A stretch of DNA of 64,000 nucleotides, taken from NCBI GenBank assembly GCA_023055355.1, contig JALJCS010000002.1, positions 79,069,001 through 79,133,000 of the forward strand. The letters are read 5' to 3'. A program made the translations under genes and the position numbers. Below the pieces are notes generated by a model that saw only the letters and a list, made by a program, of their open reading frames with translations, was not told the DNA's origin and did not search any database. Source of the stretch: Agelaius tricolor. Its lineage: Eukaryota; Chordata; Aves; Passeriformes; Icteridae. Positions 49,901 to 59,869 of this stretch are shown one piece after another; within the stretch, counting starts at the first letter, position 1; each line of letters opens with the position of its first letter.

Positions 49901-52900
49901 TATTTAGCAACATAGTGATGGCTATATTTGGTCTAAAACTAAGTCCAGATAAAATGCCCTAAAAAGACCTGTATGCTGTCTGTGGCTGTGGTTGATATCT
50001 GATGCATAGAAGAGATGGAAGAAATATCACTATTTTTGATTTGCACAGCTCCCTGTGCCAATAGGCTCATAGTAGTCAAACAGTAGTAATGGTGATCTAG
50101 CTCTATGTTGCAAATTATGTATAAAATGCTCTGGTAAAATTCTGAGATATTCATTGCATATCTTTAGTTTGACTAAAGGATCTTTTTGTCATAATATTTT
50201 ACTAAATAAAATAATTGGCTCCTCCATAGATGTCGCTCAGCCAGTGATCAAAGGATTACTGCAGCCACGTAATGTGTTTCTGGGAAAAAAAGGGAAAACA
50301 AGTGTGATGTGCTCTTCTCTTAAAAGCAAAAAGAAAAAAAATCAAATGGGAAGACTGATTGCTCTTTTAGTGATGCTGATTTATTTATTCTATTATTATG
50401 GGGTTTGGTTATGCTCATTTAGATTAATAAGATTCTAGTTGCCATCAGTTTATAGTTATTGGTTCTTCCAAGGACAAAACTCAGTATGTCTCACACAGAT
50501 ATAGTTCAAGTATTGTTTTGCTCAATTTTTAAAGTCAATTCCTCTCAAATTGTGTTGAAATGTTTTCAGTTTTTATTGGCTTGTTTCCCATAGCCGTAGG
50601 TTCTTCAGGGAGCAGATGCCTCCATTTTCCCCTACAAATTCCTATGCTTTCATACCCTGATTATTGAATTCTAATTAATTTTAATGCTGAATCATCCACT
50701 GCAGCAAAACTCTTTATTCACCTCATACATGGTTTCCCATGTAAATAGTTTAGTAAGGAAAATAGATAAAATCTTGTTATTCTTGCTCCTACATGTTGCA
50801 GAGTAGAGTTAACAGCTCTGAAATGATTCACCTAGCTGTTCATTACTTCACATTCTTGAAAATGTGTCACCATGGGCAGAGGCACAACCCAGAGGAGCAG
50901 ATTCTGCTGCAGGGACAGCTCTGGATTTGTGGGGAGCTGTGCACTGCAGAGCAGGAATGCTGATGTTTCTGCACAAGGACTGCTGCCCATATGACTGGTT
51001 GCTGTTCCTAATAATTTTCACAGTGTCAGATTTTCACCTCTGTTGGGAGTTTCCACAGATACCTGTGTGAAGTGTGGGTTGATGCTTATCTTTGTAGTGC
51101 CTGTGCCACATGAGTCAGATATGTTCTGTGAAGGGAATGTTTGTGTCCATGACTCTGGGATGCTGTATTATCTATTACTGAACTAAAAACATAGAAGAAA
51201 ACTTCGCTGTTCACATCAACAATTAATGAGATTACCAGGACTTCCTTATTACTAGAGTCATAGCTGTAGATTTACCAAGGGTGGGGGCATTTTTCCTCAA
51301 TGTAAAGCCACTCACTATTAAAAAATGTGCTGCACCCTCTTTGTTAAATAGATCACATAAAACAGATCCAGTCATTTAAGGAAAATTGAGTTGTTTATCA
51401 AACTTCAAAGACTAAAAAGGAATTTCTCACAGTGAAAGGTATTGTGCATCTAGACCACAAGAAAACTGAGATCTCCACCTCTAGAAATCTGATAAGTTAT
51501 CAGTCAAGAGCTTTATTAGTCAAGGGTACCTACAAGAGGCTGCAGGGAATATCCATACTATCTGCATTTCAATCCTCAGCCCAAGTAGAGCTGTATGAAA
51601 AGTGGATTCATAGATGTGCAATTGGAGAATGCATTTAAGAGTACTAGCTTAAGCAATAAGAGTTCCTAAGTTAAGCGTCTCATATCACTTGTTGTTTACT
51701 GTGAATTGTGTTAATGCAGATGAAGTTTAAATTGTCATTTCCAAACTTAATAAGACTATGGCTTTAGATGTGATATAGCAGAAGTGAGGAAGTGAGGCCC
51801 TTAAATGAAGCATCTCAAGAAAATACAACTTTAAAAAAAAAGTTAATTCCACTTATACTTTGTGGACATTTGGAAAAGAGGAAATACATTTTTGAAATTG
51901 AGTTGGCAACTCTGTGTTAGCGGACAAGGATTAAATTAGCAATAAAGACAAGTCAGATCTATAGTTTTATTGGATACACTGAAAAATATCTTAAGTCAGA
52001 TCCAGTTTACTTCATCTTTATAAAATAATGTACAAGTTTTGGAAGAACAGGGGCCCATGCAGCCATGCATGCAGTGCTGGGACAGAGCTGTGTTATCAGT
52101 GAGGAGAGTGAGCTGTTGGCAGACCCTGTGGGGATCAGGGTGGTTCTCAAGAGTTATTTTTGTGGTAGACTGACAGAATCACAGAACCAGATTTTGATTA
52201 TAAGACCAAAACAAAGTGATATGGAGGTTGTCTCTGCAGCAAGGCAGGCTGTCTCAGCTCACCAGGTCCCCAGTCACACCAGCAAAGCTGACTGTTGTAG
52301 GAAGCAGGAGGACTCTAGCTGTCATGGCACGTGCTGGTACTGAACCAGCTTTTCACAACAGCTGTGAGCCTGGGGTTTCAGGTAGGAAATGAAAGCATTG
52401 GCCTGGTCTCTTCCAGCTCATGCAATTGAGTCCTTAATGTGCCCTTCATACCCGACATCATTCCTTACCTTTGTCTCAAGCTGTGTCTTCTCCTTTGATG
52501 CAGTTGCCACATTACATCCCAAAAGCTTCTGCATATCAGTGCAAAATTGAATGGAAGGCATTAAAAAGTAACCTCTATTGTTCTAGCCATTAATTTCTGT
52601 AAAAAGTAGTGTAAGAGAAATAGTGTAAGGAATCACCTTTAAAGGTATCTGTGGTAATGGTGCACTACACTGGTCATATTCATATGCTCAGGCACAATTT
52701 CTACTTAAGAGCACAAAGGTGTATAATCCCCACCTTTGCTGTGCATTGGACAAATTTTCTGGTGCCAGGCAGTAAAAGGTCATTGCCCAGTGATATTAAA
52801 AGGGTGTAAATCAGAGAATAATATCCACATCTATGGAAGGAACCACTTAGGTCAGGAAGATTTGCTAGATAAGATCCTAAAACTTTCCCATTCTAAGATA

Positions 52901-55900
52901 GACATGGGAGAGTCTGGAAGCTTGCCAGTATCTCAGAAATTTCTAATGCAAATATTTGTTTGAAAATGAGTGACATGAGTAGACTCATAAACTCATTGAA
53001 GTGCAGGTTTCCTTGTGATCACGGTGCTCCCCGGAACTAAAAGGAAGCGATGTTTTGTTTTCCTGTTGCTAGCTCTTGGACATTTCTGTCAAGTGGACCT
53101 TCCAGGATGACTCTCCCCCCAAGTATCTCCATTACGACCCAGGGACATCTCGCCAGCTGCTGTGTGACCAGTGTCCTCCGGGGAGCTACGTGAAGCGGCA
53201 CTGCAGCGCCAGCAGCCCGACGCAGTGCGCTCCGTGCCCGGCTCAGTACTACGCCGACGAGTGGAACAGCAACGAGGAGTGCCAGTACTGCAGCACCGTG
53301 TGCAAGGAGCTGCAGCTCGTCAGGCAGGAGTGCTCCAGCACGCAGAACCGCATCTGCGAGTGCGTCCCGGGCAGGTACCTGGAGCTCGAGTTCTGCTTGA
53401 GGCACACGGAGTGTCCGCCCGGCTCCGGGGTTGCCCAGGCAGGTGGGTCCCGCTCCTCCATAGGCACGGGCGTAATCGGAGCTCGGCAGCGCGTCCGCGG
53501 CTCGTGGCAGTTACAAGATTAGGGAAGAGGCTTGTCCAGATGAAATTGCAGGACAGTAAATTGTAAAGCCAATTGAACTTGTCCTAATCTGCATCATTTG
53601 GACTGTAGCCAAAGGAAGGTTTCTCAGTGGAATACCCTGCTCCTGCTGTAATATATAACTTAATGGCAGTAGCAAATGTAGCAAATTGCACTCTAATGAG
53701 AAACATGATGGATTGCCTCTTTTAAAGGAACATTATCTGGAATGTAGTATTTGTGTGTGTGAAAAATAATAATGGTTTTCATTTTGAAATCTGCTGTTTC
53801 AAGCAACCGTATATCTTGACAAACACCAGGAGCACTACATGTTTGACACCAAGTATATAATTATAACAACATTAATATAGCTCTAGTGTCACTGCAATAT
53901 GTGATAATAATTAATTATCAGCATCCTAAGTGGAATTTTCCTTTCTTAGGGAAACTGTTACTATTATCAACCAAACAACCATTTCTTTGTCAAGCAAGCT
54001 GGCACAGTGCTGAAAGTCTGGTGGGAATATAGAGCAAAGCAGCACTTTTCAGTGGAGTGTATTCTTCATTTAAGACAACATAAATTATTAAACCAATAAT
54101 TTGTTCTTCCCTCAAAACCAAATACATCATTTATTGTTTGGCAAATGCTGTGGCCCAGTTTAGCTCCAGTATTTAACACAACCTGAAAGAATTGTTGACT
54201 GTCATTGTACCAGAGCTTGATAACTGCCTGGAGAAGAGCACTGAGGAAGGAAATGCAGAAAATCAAAGTGTCTCAGACACCTGCAGGCAGAATGATTTCC
54301 CTAGGAATGAGGTACCTGCAGTGAGAAACACTAGGGCTGGCCTGTGCATTTTAGTGCTGAGCTGAATGACAGGTTGGGAGTCCTTTTCTGGGTTATGAAC
54401 CTCTCACTGGAGAGCAGCTTTGGCAGAAGGAGAAATGTCACTGCTGTAGCTGCTCACTAGTCCTTGAGTAATTGGCTGATGAAGCTTTACCCTGATGCCC
54501 TTCCACTGTTAAGCATTTCCACCTGGCAGTTACCAAATTTCCATATTGTAAACCTTCATTAACCTAAACTATTATACCCAGGGGCTTGGGTTAATGAGGT
54601 TCCACTGTATCTCAGCAGCAAGTCAAAAGGGACCAGAAACAAAATCCTCAGAAAGACTTTGGGAGGTGAAAGCATAAATTGTCTGAGCAACCAGCCTGCT
54701 GCATCCCTCCAAGCACAGTGAAATATGGCAGACAAATTTCAATCCCTCAGATCAGAATGAAGCAAACTTTTAAAGATGATAAAATGTTGAATTTTGTAAC
54801 ATCTTAAAAAGTTTGTTTCCAAAAGACCATCAGATTGAACCAGCTAAACCCAAGCAGACCTCAAAAAAGGAATGAAAACATTGTAAAAATAATTGCATCC
54901 CCCTGTGTCAATACCACTTTTTGAGGTGAGGCAACAACTAAGAGTTTAATAAGCATGTACTGCTTATTGGTAAGTAATAAGTAACTAACTGTGTTACTGC
55001 TTTTTGCCATATGATAGCCTTGAACTTTGTAATGATGCACATTCAGGTGAAATAAAACCTAAGAGCAGAAAAGTATGATTCCACTCCCACACAGGGAAAT
55101 GGTGTGGTCCAGTGCTTCATTTAAGGCTTAAAGCATTAGAATTCTGTTTCCCTGGTGCTCATTGCTCATGATTACACTGGGATATCACCTTCCTCTGTAG
55201 TCCCTTTTTGTGAGTGAAGATTAAGGCTTTGTTCCTTTCTGCCGCGGCCGGCCCTGGCTGAGGCAGGGTTTATAATAAGCAGCATTGTGCTGGGAAAGCA
55301 GCCCTGCTGAGAGGCAGCTCTGTCTCCCCCGTGGCTGCTGCCGTTTCCCTGGGAAGAATGGGGGATTCCAGGAGGGTTGGAAGGAGTGGCAGAAGGGCAG
55401 GCAGACAGCGGCAATTCGTGCCCTTAACAAGAGCGGCGAAATAAACAGTGGAGAAGCTGGCAGAGCTGGAGGGTGACTTTATGCTCAGTCCTGAGAACAC
55501 TGATGGAGAACGCGGTATATTCCTCCCTTGTGCTGCAAAGATTATGCAGCAAGCTCTGAGCAGAACGATGCACCATTTGCCGGAACACTCCTTTCTTGCA
55601 CCTCCTTGCTGCCGGCACACGGCAGAGCCTGTCTGTGGCAGGGGAAGTTGCCGAGGTGCAGCTGTCTCGGGCCAGCTGAGTGCTGCCCGTGGCTGCAGGT
55701 GCCGCCCGCAGCTGTGTCCGGCAGAGCTGCGGGCAGCGCGCACTGCGCAGGGGCGATGCTGGCGCTGCAGAATGCACGGGGACCCTGGCCACTGTAAACT
55801 CCTTTGTTTCACTCGTTGTCTGATGAAGTGCTAGGGCAGGTTGTGTGCAAGCACTCTTCTTGATTTCACAGCTGATTGAAAACTCGAGATGCATAATACT

Positions 55901-58900
55901 CTTTTTCTCTAAGGATATCCCAAAATAAAGAAAAGATTGCTAAAAAGCTAACATTAAAATTAACATCCACATGTAAATACTTAAAAAATACACTAGATGG
56001 AGGTATTTTCTTATTCAAATATAGTTTCCAATTTTTCAAATAAATTTCAAGCATGTGCTTAAGCTCATGTTCAATAATACAGTATTAGATACCAGACTTA
56101 AGGCACTTGTTAAATGTTGGATGAATAAGGATGAATTAGGAGTGAGTATACAGCAGTTATTGATGCTGTTACTTTCCTTCCACTGGTGGTTAGACTGCAT
56201 AGTTTCAGATTTCATGGATTTGTTTTCTTACTATGTTAGAACCATATGTTGTGATTCTCTAGTGGTATCATATATTTAGTTCTGAAGTAAAACTATGCAT
56301 TATAAATCATGAAGCAGAACATGTATGTCTATTAAATATTGCTTTTAATATTGGACACTGCTTTCTTTGCTTTAATAGTGCTTTATTCAAGGCCCAAAAA
56401 GAATCTCAAAATTGTTGTCTTTAGTTGATATTGAATTGGATTGTATTTTTATCTAGAACTGAAGTAACCTATTCAAGTAAGGTTCTGGGCAGTTATTGCA
56501 GAGTGAAATTCAGAATTTTCAGAGTGAAATTTTTTTTCCGCTTATTTACTTTTCAGAATATTTGTATAGTTGAAGGATGAAGATCAGACATAGTGTAATG
56601 TCTGAATAGACTTGAGTGATCAAGGTTATAAAGATATTACTTTACTAAATTACTGATTTAATCAGTAATCACCGATTTTAAACTTGGTAACATATTTAAG
56701 AGTACTATTTACTGTATTACATCAGCAGGAACATCCTTCTCCTAAGGCATCTTCTGTCTCTTTTTCTTCCAAAGTGATTCCTTAATAGATCACAAACATG
56801 AAAAGCAGATGCATGACAGTTTAGAAAGGAATGGGGTTTTTTTGTTTTCTTTTTAAAATTTCCCCCCCACAGTTGAGATTATGTGTAATTGGATGCATTG
56901 TTTTCCTGTTTCCACAGGTACCCCTGAGAGTGACACTGTATGTGAGAGATGTCCAGAGGGATTTTTCTCAAATGAAACCTCCTCCAAAGCAGCCTGTCTT
57001 AAGCACACAAACTGTAGTGCCCTGGGTTTCAAAATAGCTTTGAAAGGAAATGAGGTTCGTGACAACATCTGTCAGGAAAATACAGATACGACACCTCAAA
57101 AATGTGGAATAGGTGTGTATCATATTAAGGAAGAGTCCTCTGAAAACATACCTTTAGTTATTGTTAAAATTAATTTACTAAAATCCAGGATAAAAATACC
57201 TAGCTTGTTAGCTCTTTGCCTGCTATGGTGAAGGCCATAGTAGAATTTTAATTATTGTAGCTTAGACCAAAAAGAACTCAAGCACAAAGAGAAACAGCAC
57301 TACAAAGACAAGTTCTTAGTCTGTTTTTTAAATACTGTTTCTTATAATTTTTGCTGCTTGGTTGTTGTTGTTGTTTTGGTTTTGTTGTTTTTGTTTTTTG
57401 GGTTTTTTTTCCTGAGACAGTTAAGGTAAGAGATCAGAACAACTGACATCTTCTCTTTCTCATTTCAGATGTAACCCTGTGTGAGGAGGCTATGTTCAGG
57501 TTTGCTGTTCCTACTCATGTCACACCTAACTGGCTGAACATACTAGCAGACAGCTTGCCTGGGACAAAGGTTAGCACAGAAAATATTGAAAGGATTAAAC
57601 AAAGGCACAGCCCTCAAGAGCAGACCTTCCATCTTTTGAAACTGTGGAAGCAGCAAAACAAAGAACAGGATATGGTCAAGAAGATTATCCAAGGTATCTT
57701 ATTGTGATAGCATATGCATTATAAAAATCCTTCTGAATGGCACTTAAAATTGCTTGGATCAAATACCCCCTGGGGATGTGTTGTGCTTGGAGAAGGGCCT
57801 GCAGGCCTTCACTGAGATACATCAATGCAATAAGCAGAGGAAAGTCAAAGGGAAGAGGAACAGAATTCCACTTATCCAGATCAGTCAAGGACTGAATTCT
57901 TCCCAGACTTGTTGCTTACTTTGGAGTGTGTGTTGTGCCATGACCAAGGTCCCCTTTTAAGACTGCACAACATACAAAGAATTTTGATCAAGTGAGGAAA
58001 GTGTTTCTCACTGTAATATCTGAGCAACCAAGGTTAGAGGGAGCTGGTTCCCTGCAGCTGAGAGTGCAGTTTGTCTTCTGTAGAGGTTGATATTTGTGAC
58101 TGGATGAATACATGGAGAGGCTTTCCCTTCTTTTTCCCTTCTGGTACCTCTTTGTCATGCTGATTCATTTGTTTATTTGATTCGGCTTTGTTTGTGCTGA
58201 ATCTACCAAGACGCGTTTCAAAGATGAAATAGTGCTGCAGTATTAATAACAAGGTTTTTTACAGTAGTCAGGCCAACTCTTTTCATGTAAACCACCATCA
58301 ACAACCACCACATTCAAATGAATTTTGTCCACTCAGAATAGATTTGAAAAATGCTGCAGAAATGTTTTTTTTTTACCCCTTTGCTATTTAGTATGTATGC
58401 TTATGTCAGTCTAGGAAGTGTCTAGAGTACTTCAAAATTCAAAATTACTATTTTAACAAAGCTTGCCTAGGCATTTCTGAAGAGAATGAGCTAAATTTTC
58501 ATGCACTGGAAGCAAATACTAGGAGTCCTATCACGTACACACAACATTTTACAGGATAGATGGGCCCAAAAAAGCAAAGATGGGAGAATTATTTGAAGCA
58601 AAGAAATTTGGAAAGCAAATTCAGCTTGGAATTTTGGAAGGTTTTTTGCAGGCTACAGTAAAGTTGTAATATGCTGTACTTAGCTCTCTTCTCTTTTTGC
58701 TTTCTATAGATATCGATCTTTGTGAAAACAGTGTCTTAAAGCATGTTGGCCACCTGAACCTCACCTTTGAACATCTCAACTCGCTGATGGCAAGCTTGCC
58801 AGGCAAGAAAGTGGGAAAAGAAGATATTGAGCGCACAATGAAACTGTGTCAACCCACAGAGCAAGTTCTGAAGCTTCTCAATCTGTGGAGAATAAAGAAT

Positions 58901-59098
58901 GGTGACCAAGACACCGTTAAAGGTTTAATGTATGGACTGAAGCACTTGAAAATGTACCACTTTCCAAAACGAACCATCCAAAGCCTGAAGAAGGTGATAA
59001 AGTTTCTTCACAGATTTACAATGTATAGATTATACCAGAAACTCTTTTTAGAAATGGTAGGGAACCAACTTAAATCTGTGAAAGTAAGATGTGTCTAA
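43903..59098 (+). CDS. TNFRSF11B: Osteoprotegerin (TNF receptor superfamily member 11B), complete five-exon coding region
   Basis: Secreted decoy receptor that binds RANKL, and also TRAIL, and so restrains osteoclast formation. The coding sequence joins 43903-43932, 53073-53442, 56918-57112, 57469-57693 and 58710-59098, 1209 nt in all, giving 402 residues plus TAA; human OPG has 401. Intron phases are 0, 1, 1, 1 and every intron has GT..AG ends. The protein shows a hydrophobic N-terminus (about residues 1-21), four TNFR cysteine-rich repeats (about 23-198) with regular CxxC spacing, two death-domain-like regions (about 199-275 and 284-366), a basic segment (about 335-365) resembling the heparin-binding part of mammalian OPG, and Cys401 next to the C-terminus, matching the dimer-forming cysteine of the human protein. 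There is no transmembrane helix. N-glycosylation sequons are at N152, N165 and N290. Identification rests on near-collinear similarity to recalled human OPG; no database search was run. Confidence 0.97.
45403..45425 (+). repeat. (TTG)n microsatellite
   Basis: About eight uninterrupted TTG units within intron 1, flanked by TTA units. Confidence 0.9.
48139..48167. repeat. Perfect 13-bp inverted repeat with 3-nt loop
   Basis: Arms at 48139-48151 (A6 C4 TAA) and 48155-48167 (TTA G4 T6) are exact reverse complements around CCT. The hairpin lies in intron 1, just after a T-rich stretch. Confidence 0.85.
53073..53442 (+). CDS. TNFRSF11B: TNFRSF11B exon 2 (end of signal peptide, CRD1-CRD3)
   Basis: 370 nt, residues 11-133 plus the first base of codon 134. 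It follows a TTGCTAG acceptor and ends at a GTGGGT donor. It carries cysteines at 41, 44, 54, 62, 65, 80, 83, 87, 97, 105, 107, 118 and 124, the TNFR repeat pattern. The block YLELEFCL (112-119) is nearly identical to the human segment; CRD2 and CRD3 form the RANKL-binding face in known OPG complexes. The exon is much richer in GC and CpG than its flanks. The human sequon at N98 is absent here (C-S-S-T). The in-frame reading continues to a stop ending at 53522 if intron 2 is retained. Confidence 0.97.
53443..56917 (+). other. TNFRSF11B intron 2 (3475 bp)
   Basis: Phase 1 intron, GTGGGT..TTTCCACAG. It is mostly AT-rich, but a GC/CpG-rich patch lies at about 55240-55760. A second polypyrimidine tract with AG ends at 56872, 45 nt before the inferred exon 3 boundary. 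Confidence 0.9.
55240..55760. promoter_or_regulatory. GC/CpG-rich patch inside intron 2
   Basis: An isolated block with clustered CpGs, including a GCCGCGGCCGGCCC core near 55241-55254 and dense CpG around 55590-55760, set in AT-rich intron. Both strands show open frames of 90-180 codons that I do not recognise. It could be an intragenic CpG island, an enhancer or an alternative promoter, or an old GC-rich insertion. Confidence 0.4.
56918..57112 (+). CDS. TNFRSF11B: TNFRSF11B exon 3 (end of CRD3 and CRD4)
   Basis: 195 nt, completing codon 134 through the first base of codon 199. The acceptor is TTTCCACAG and the donor is GTGTGT. It encodes CRD4 with cysteines at 142, 145, 160, 166, 185 and 196. 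Sequons NET (152) and NCS (165) are present; the human sequon at position 178 is NEV here and would not be glycosylated. The exon is one codon longer than recalled human exon 3 (192 nt), with the extra residue in the stretch before KCGI. A second plausible acceptor lies 45 nt upstream (see findings). Confidence 0.95.
57113..57468 (+). other. TNFRSF11B intron 3 (356 bp)
   Basis: Phase 1 intron, GTGTGT..CATTTCAG, with a G/T-rich low-complexity tract at 57359-57413. If retained, the reading frame stops at 57231. Confidence 0.93.
57359..57413 (+). repeat. G/T low-complexity tract in intron 3
   Basis: (TTG)n units grading into TTTTG and T runs, inside the short intron 3. Confidence 0.85.
57469..57693 (+). 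CDS. TNFRSF11B: TNFRSF11B exon 4 (first death-domain-like region)
   Basis: 225 nt, residues 199-273 plus the first base of 274. The acceptor is CATTTCAG and the donor is GTATCT. It encodes the first death-domain homologous region, with recognisable blocks DVTLCEEAMFRFAVP, LPGTKV and EQTFHLLKLWK, which match the human protein closely. In mammalian OPG these regions are not clearly signalling-competent because the protein is secreted. Confidence 0.95.
57694..58709 (+). other. TNFRSF11B intron 4 (1016 bp)
   Basis: Phase 1 intron, GTATCT..TTCTATAG. No embedded gene or recognised repeat. Retention would give a stop at 57707. Confidence 0.93.
58710..59098 (+). CDS. TNFRSF11B: TNFRSF11B exon 5 (second death-domain-like region, basic tail, dimerisation cysteine)
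   Basis: 389 nt including TAA at 59096-59098, following the acceptor TTTCTATAG. It encodes residues 274-402: DIDLCENSV, sequon N290-L-T (equivalent to human N289), LPGKKVGKEDIE, LKLLNLWRIKNGDQDT, then a lysine/arginine-rich helix region around KRTIQSLKKVIKFLHRF, and the terminus VRCV. The penultimate Cys401 matches the human C-terminal cysteine required for covalent dimers. It is the last exon and runs into the 3' UTR. Confidence 0.97.
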
Positions 59099-59280
59099 TT
59101 CAAGATACATTTCTATCTCCACTGACTATTCTTCCCTAATTACTGCCAGCAGTAATTAAACTGGAACGTTATTTCACTACATTTTGATTTACTATTTATA
59201 GAAATGCCTGACTGGAATAGTTCTAAGTCTCCTGCAGTGGTTTTGAAGGTTTTTTTTGCTGTTTTTTTTTTTTTTTCTTT

Positions 59281-59286
59281 AATAAA
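59281..59286 (+). terminator. Proximal poly(A) signal AATAAA
   Basis: Canonical hexamer 183 nt after the stop codon, following a long T tract. It could give a short 3' UTR lacking all but one of the AUUUA motifs. Confidence 0.45.
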
Positions 59287-59444
59287 AATCACTTTTGTAA
59301 AAGCTATTAACCCGATGGTAAACTAAGGGCCTGATTCTGCATTTTTGCACATTCAGAGTTGAAAAGTCCCACTATAGTCACTAGATGAGAAAGGAATGCC
59401 AGACCAGGCTCTACTCCAGTATTTGCTATTTATATTCTTCAAGG

Positions 59445-59450
59445 AATAAA
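59445..59450 (+). terminator. Intermediate poly(A) signal AATAAA
   Basis: Canonical hexamer followed within 20 nt by a TTTTTGTTGT stretch, a reasonable downstream element. Confidence 0.4.
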
Positions 59451-59832
59451 CATTTTTGTTGTACATATTTATTAAGTTAAATGGATATAAGACTGAATTT
59501 TAGGAAGAGAATTGGAAAGCACACTGTATATTTTCTAGCTAAACAAATATGATTCCATATATTTTTCTGGTAAAATTTTGTAGCATGCCCTAAGAGTTAT
59601 TAATTTCTTTACATTTTGTATTTAAAAAATGTATTATTGCTTAGTATTATTTGTATAAGTTGTGGTATCTTTTGGTAAGGATGTTTTAATTTATCCAATG
59701 ATTTTAACTCAAATACAGTGAAAATATAGCTCAAGTGACCTGAATATTTAAATATTCTGTGAGGAAGTGAATGTACCATATTTAAGAAGCTGGATTTTTA
59801 TATAGAATTTCATAATCTTATTTTATAAAGCA

Positions 59833-59838
59833 ATTAAA
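59833..59838 (+). terminator. Distal poly(A) signal ATTAAA
   Basis: The common variant hexamer, followed by T/GT-rich sequence around 59840-59875. It fits a 3' UTR of about 0.75 kb. Confidence 0.45.
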
Positions 59839-59869
59839 TTTTTCAGTTTAGTTTTTGACTGGTGTTTTA

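Larger units (their letters stand above)
43933..53072 (+). other. TNFRSF11B intron 1 (9140 bp)
   Basis: Phase 0 intron, GTGAGT..TTGCTAG. It is AT-rich and has no exon I recognise. It holds a G/T-rich stretch at 44036-44072, a (TTG)n microsatellite at 45403-45425, a T-rich tract at 48058-48088 and a 13-bp perfect inverted repeat at 48139-48167. Open frames of up to about 135 codons on both strands show no family resemblance. Confidence 0.9.
59099..59860 (+). other. TNFRSF11B 3' UTR
   Basis: AU-rich non-coding sequence after the TAA. It contains AATAAA at 59281-59286 and 59445-59450, ATTAAA at 59833-59838, a T-rich tract at 59262-59280, and AUUUA pentamers at 59194, 59428, 59467, 59746 and 59780. 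The ATTAAA is followed by a GT/T-rich stretch suited to a cleavage site near 59855. The end is inferred; short forms ending near 59300 or 59470 are possible. Confidence 0.65.

Noticed and set aside
52182..52196. ACAGAATCACAGAAC resembling the start of a reverse CR1 tail
   Set aside because: Similarity stops at once; the following sequence does not match CR1.
55270..55812. 180-codon minus-strand frame in intron 2
   Set aside because: Falls in the GC-rich intronic patch where several frames are open; no recognisable protein family.
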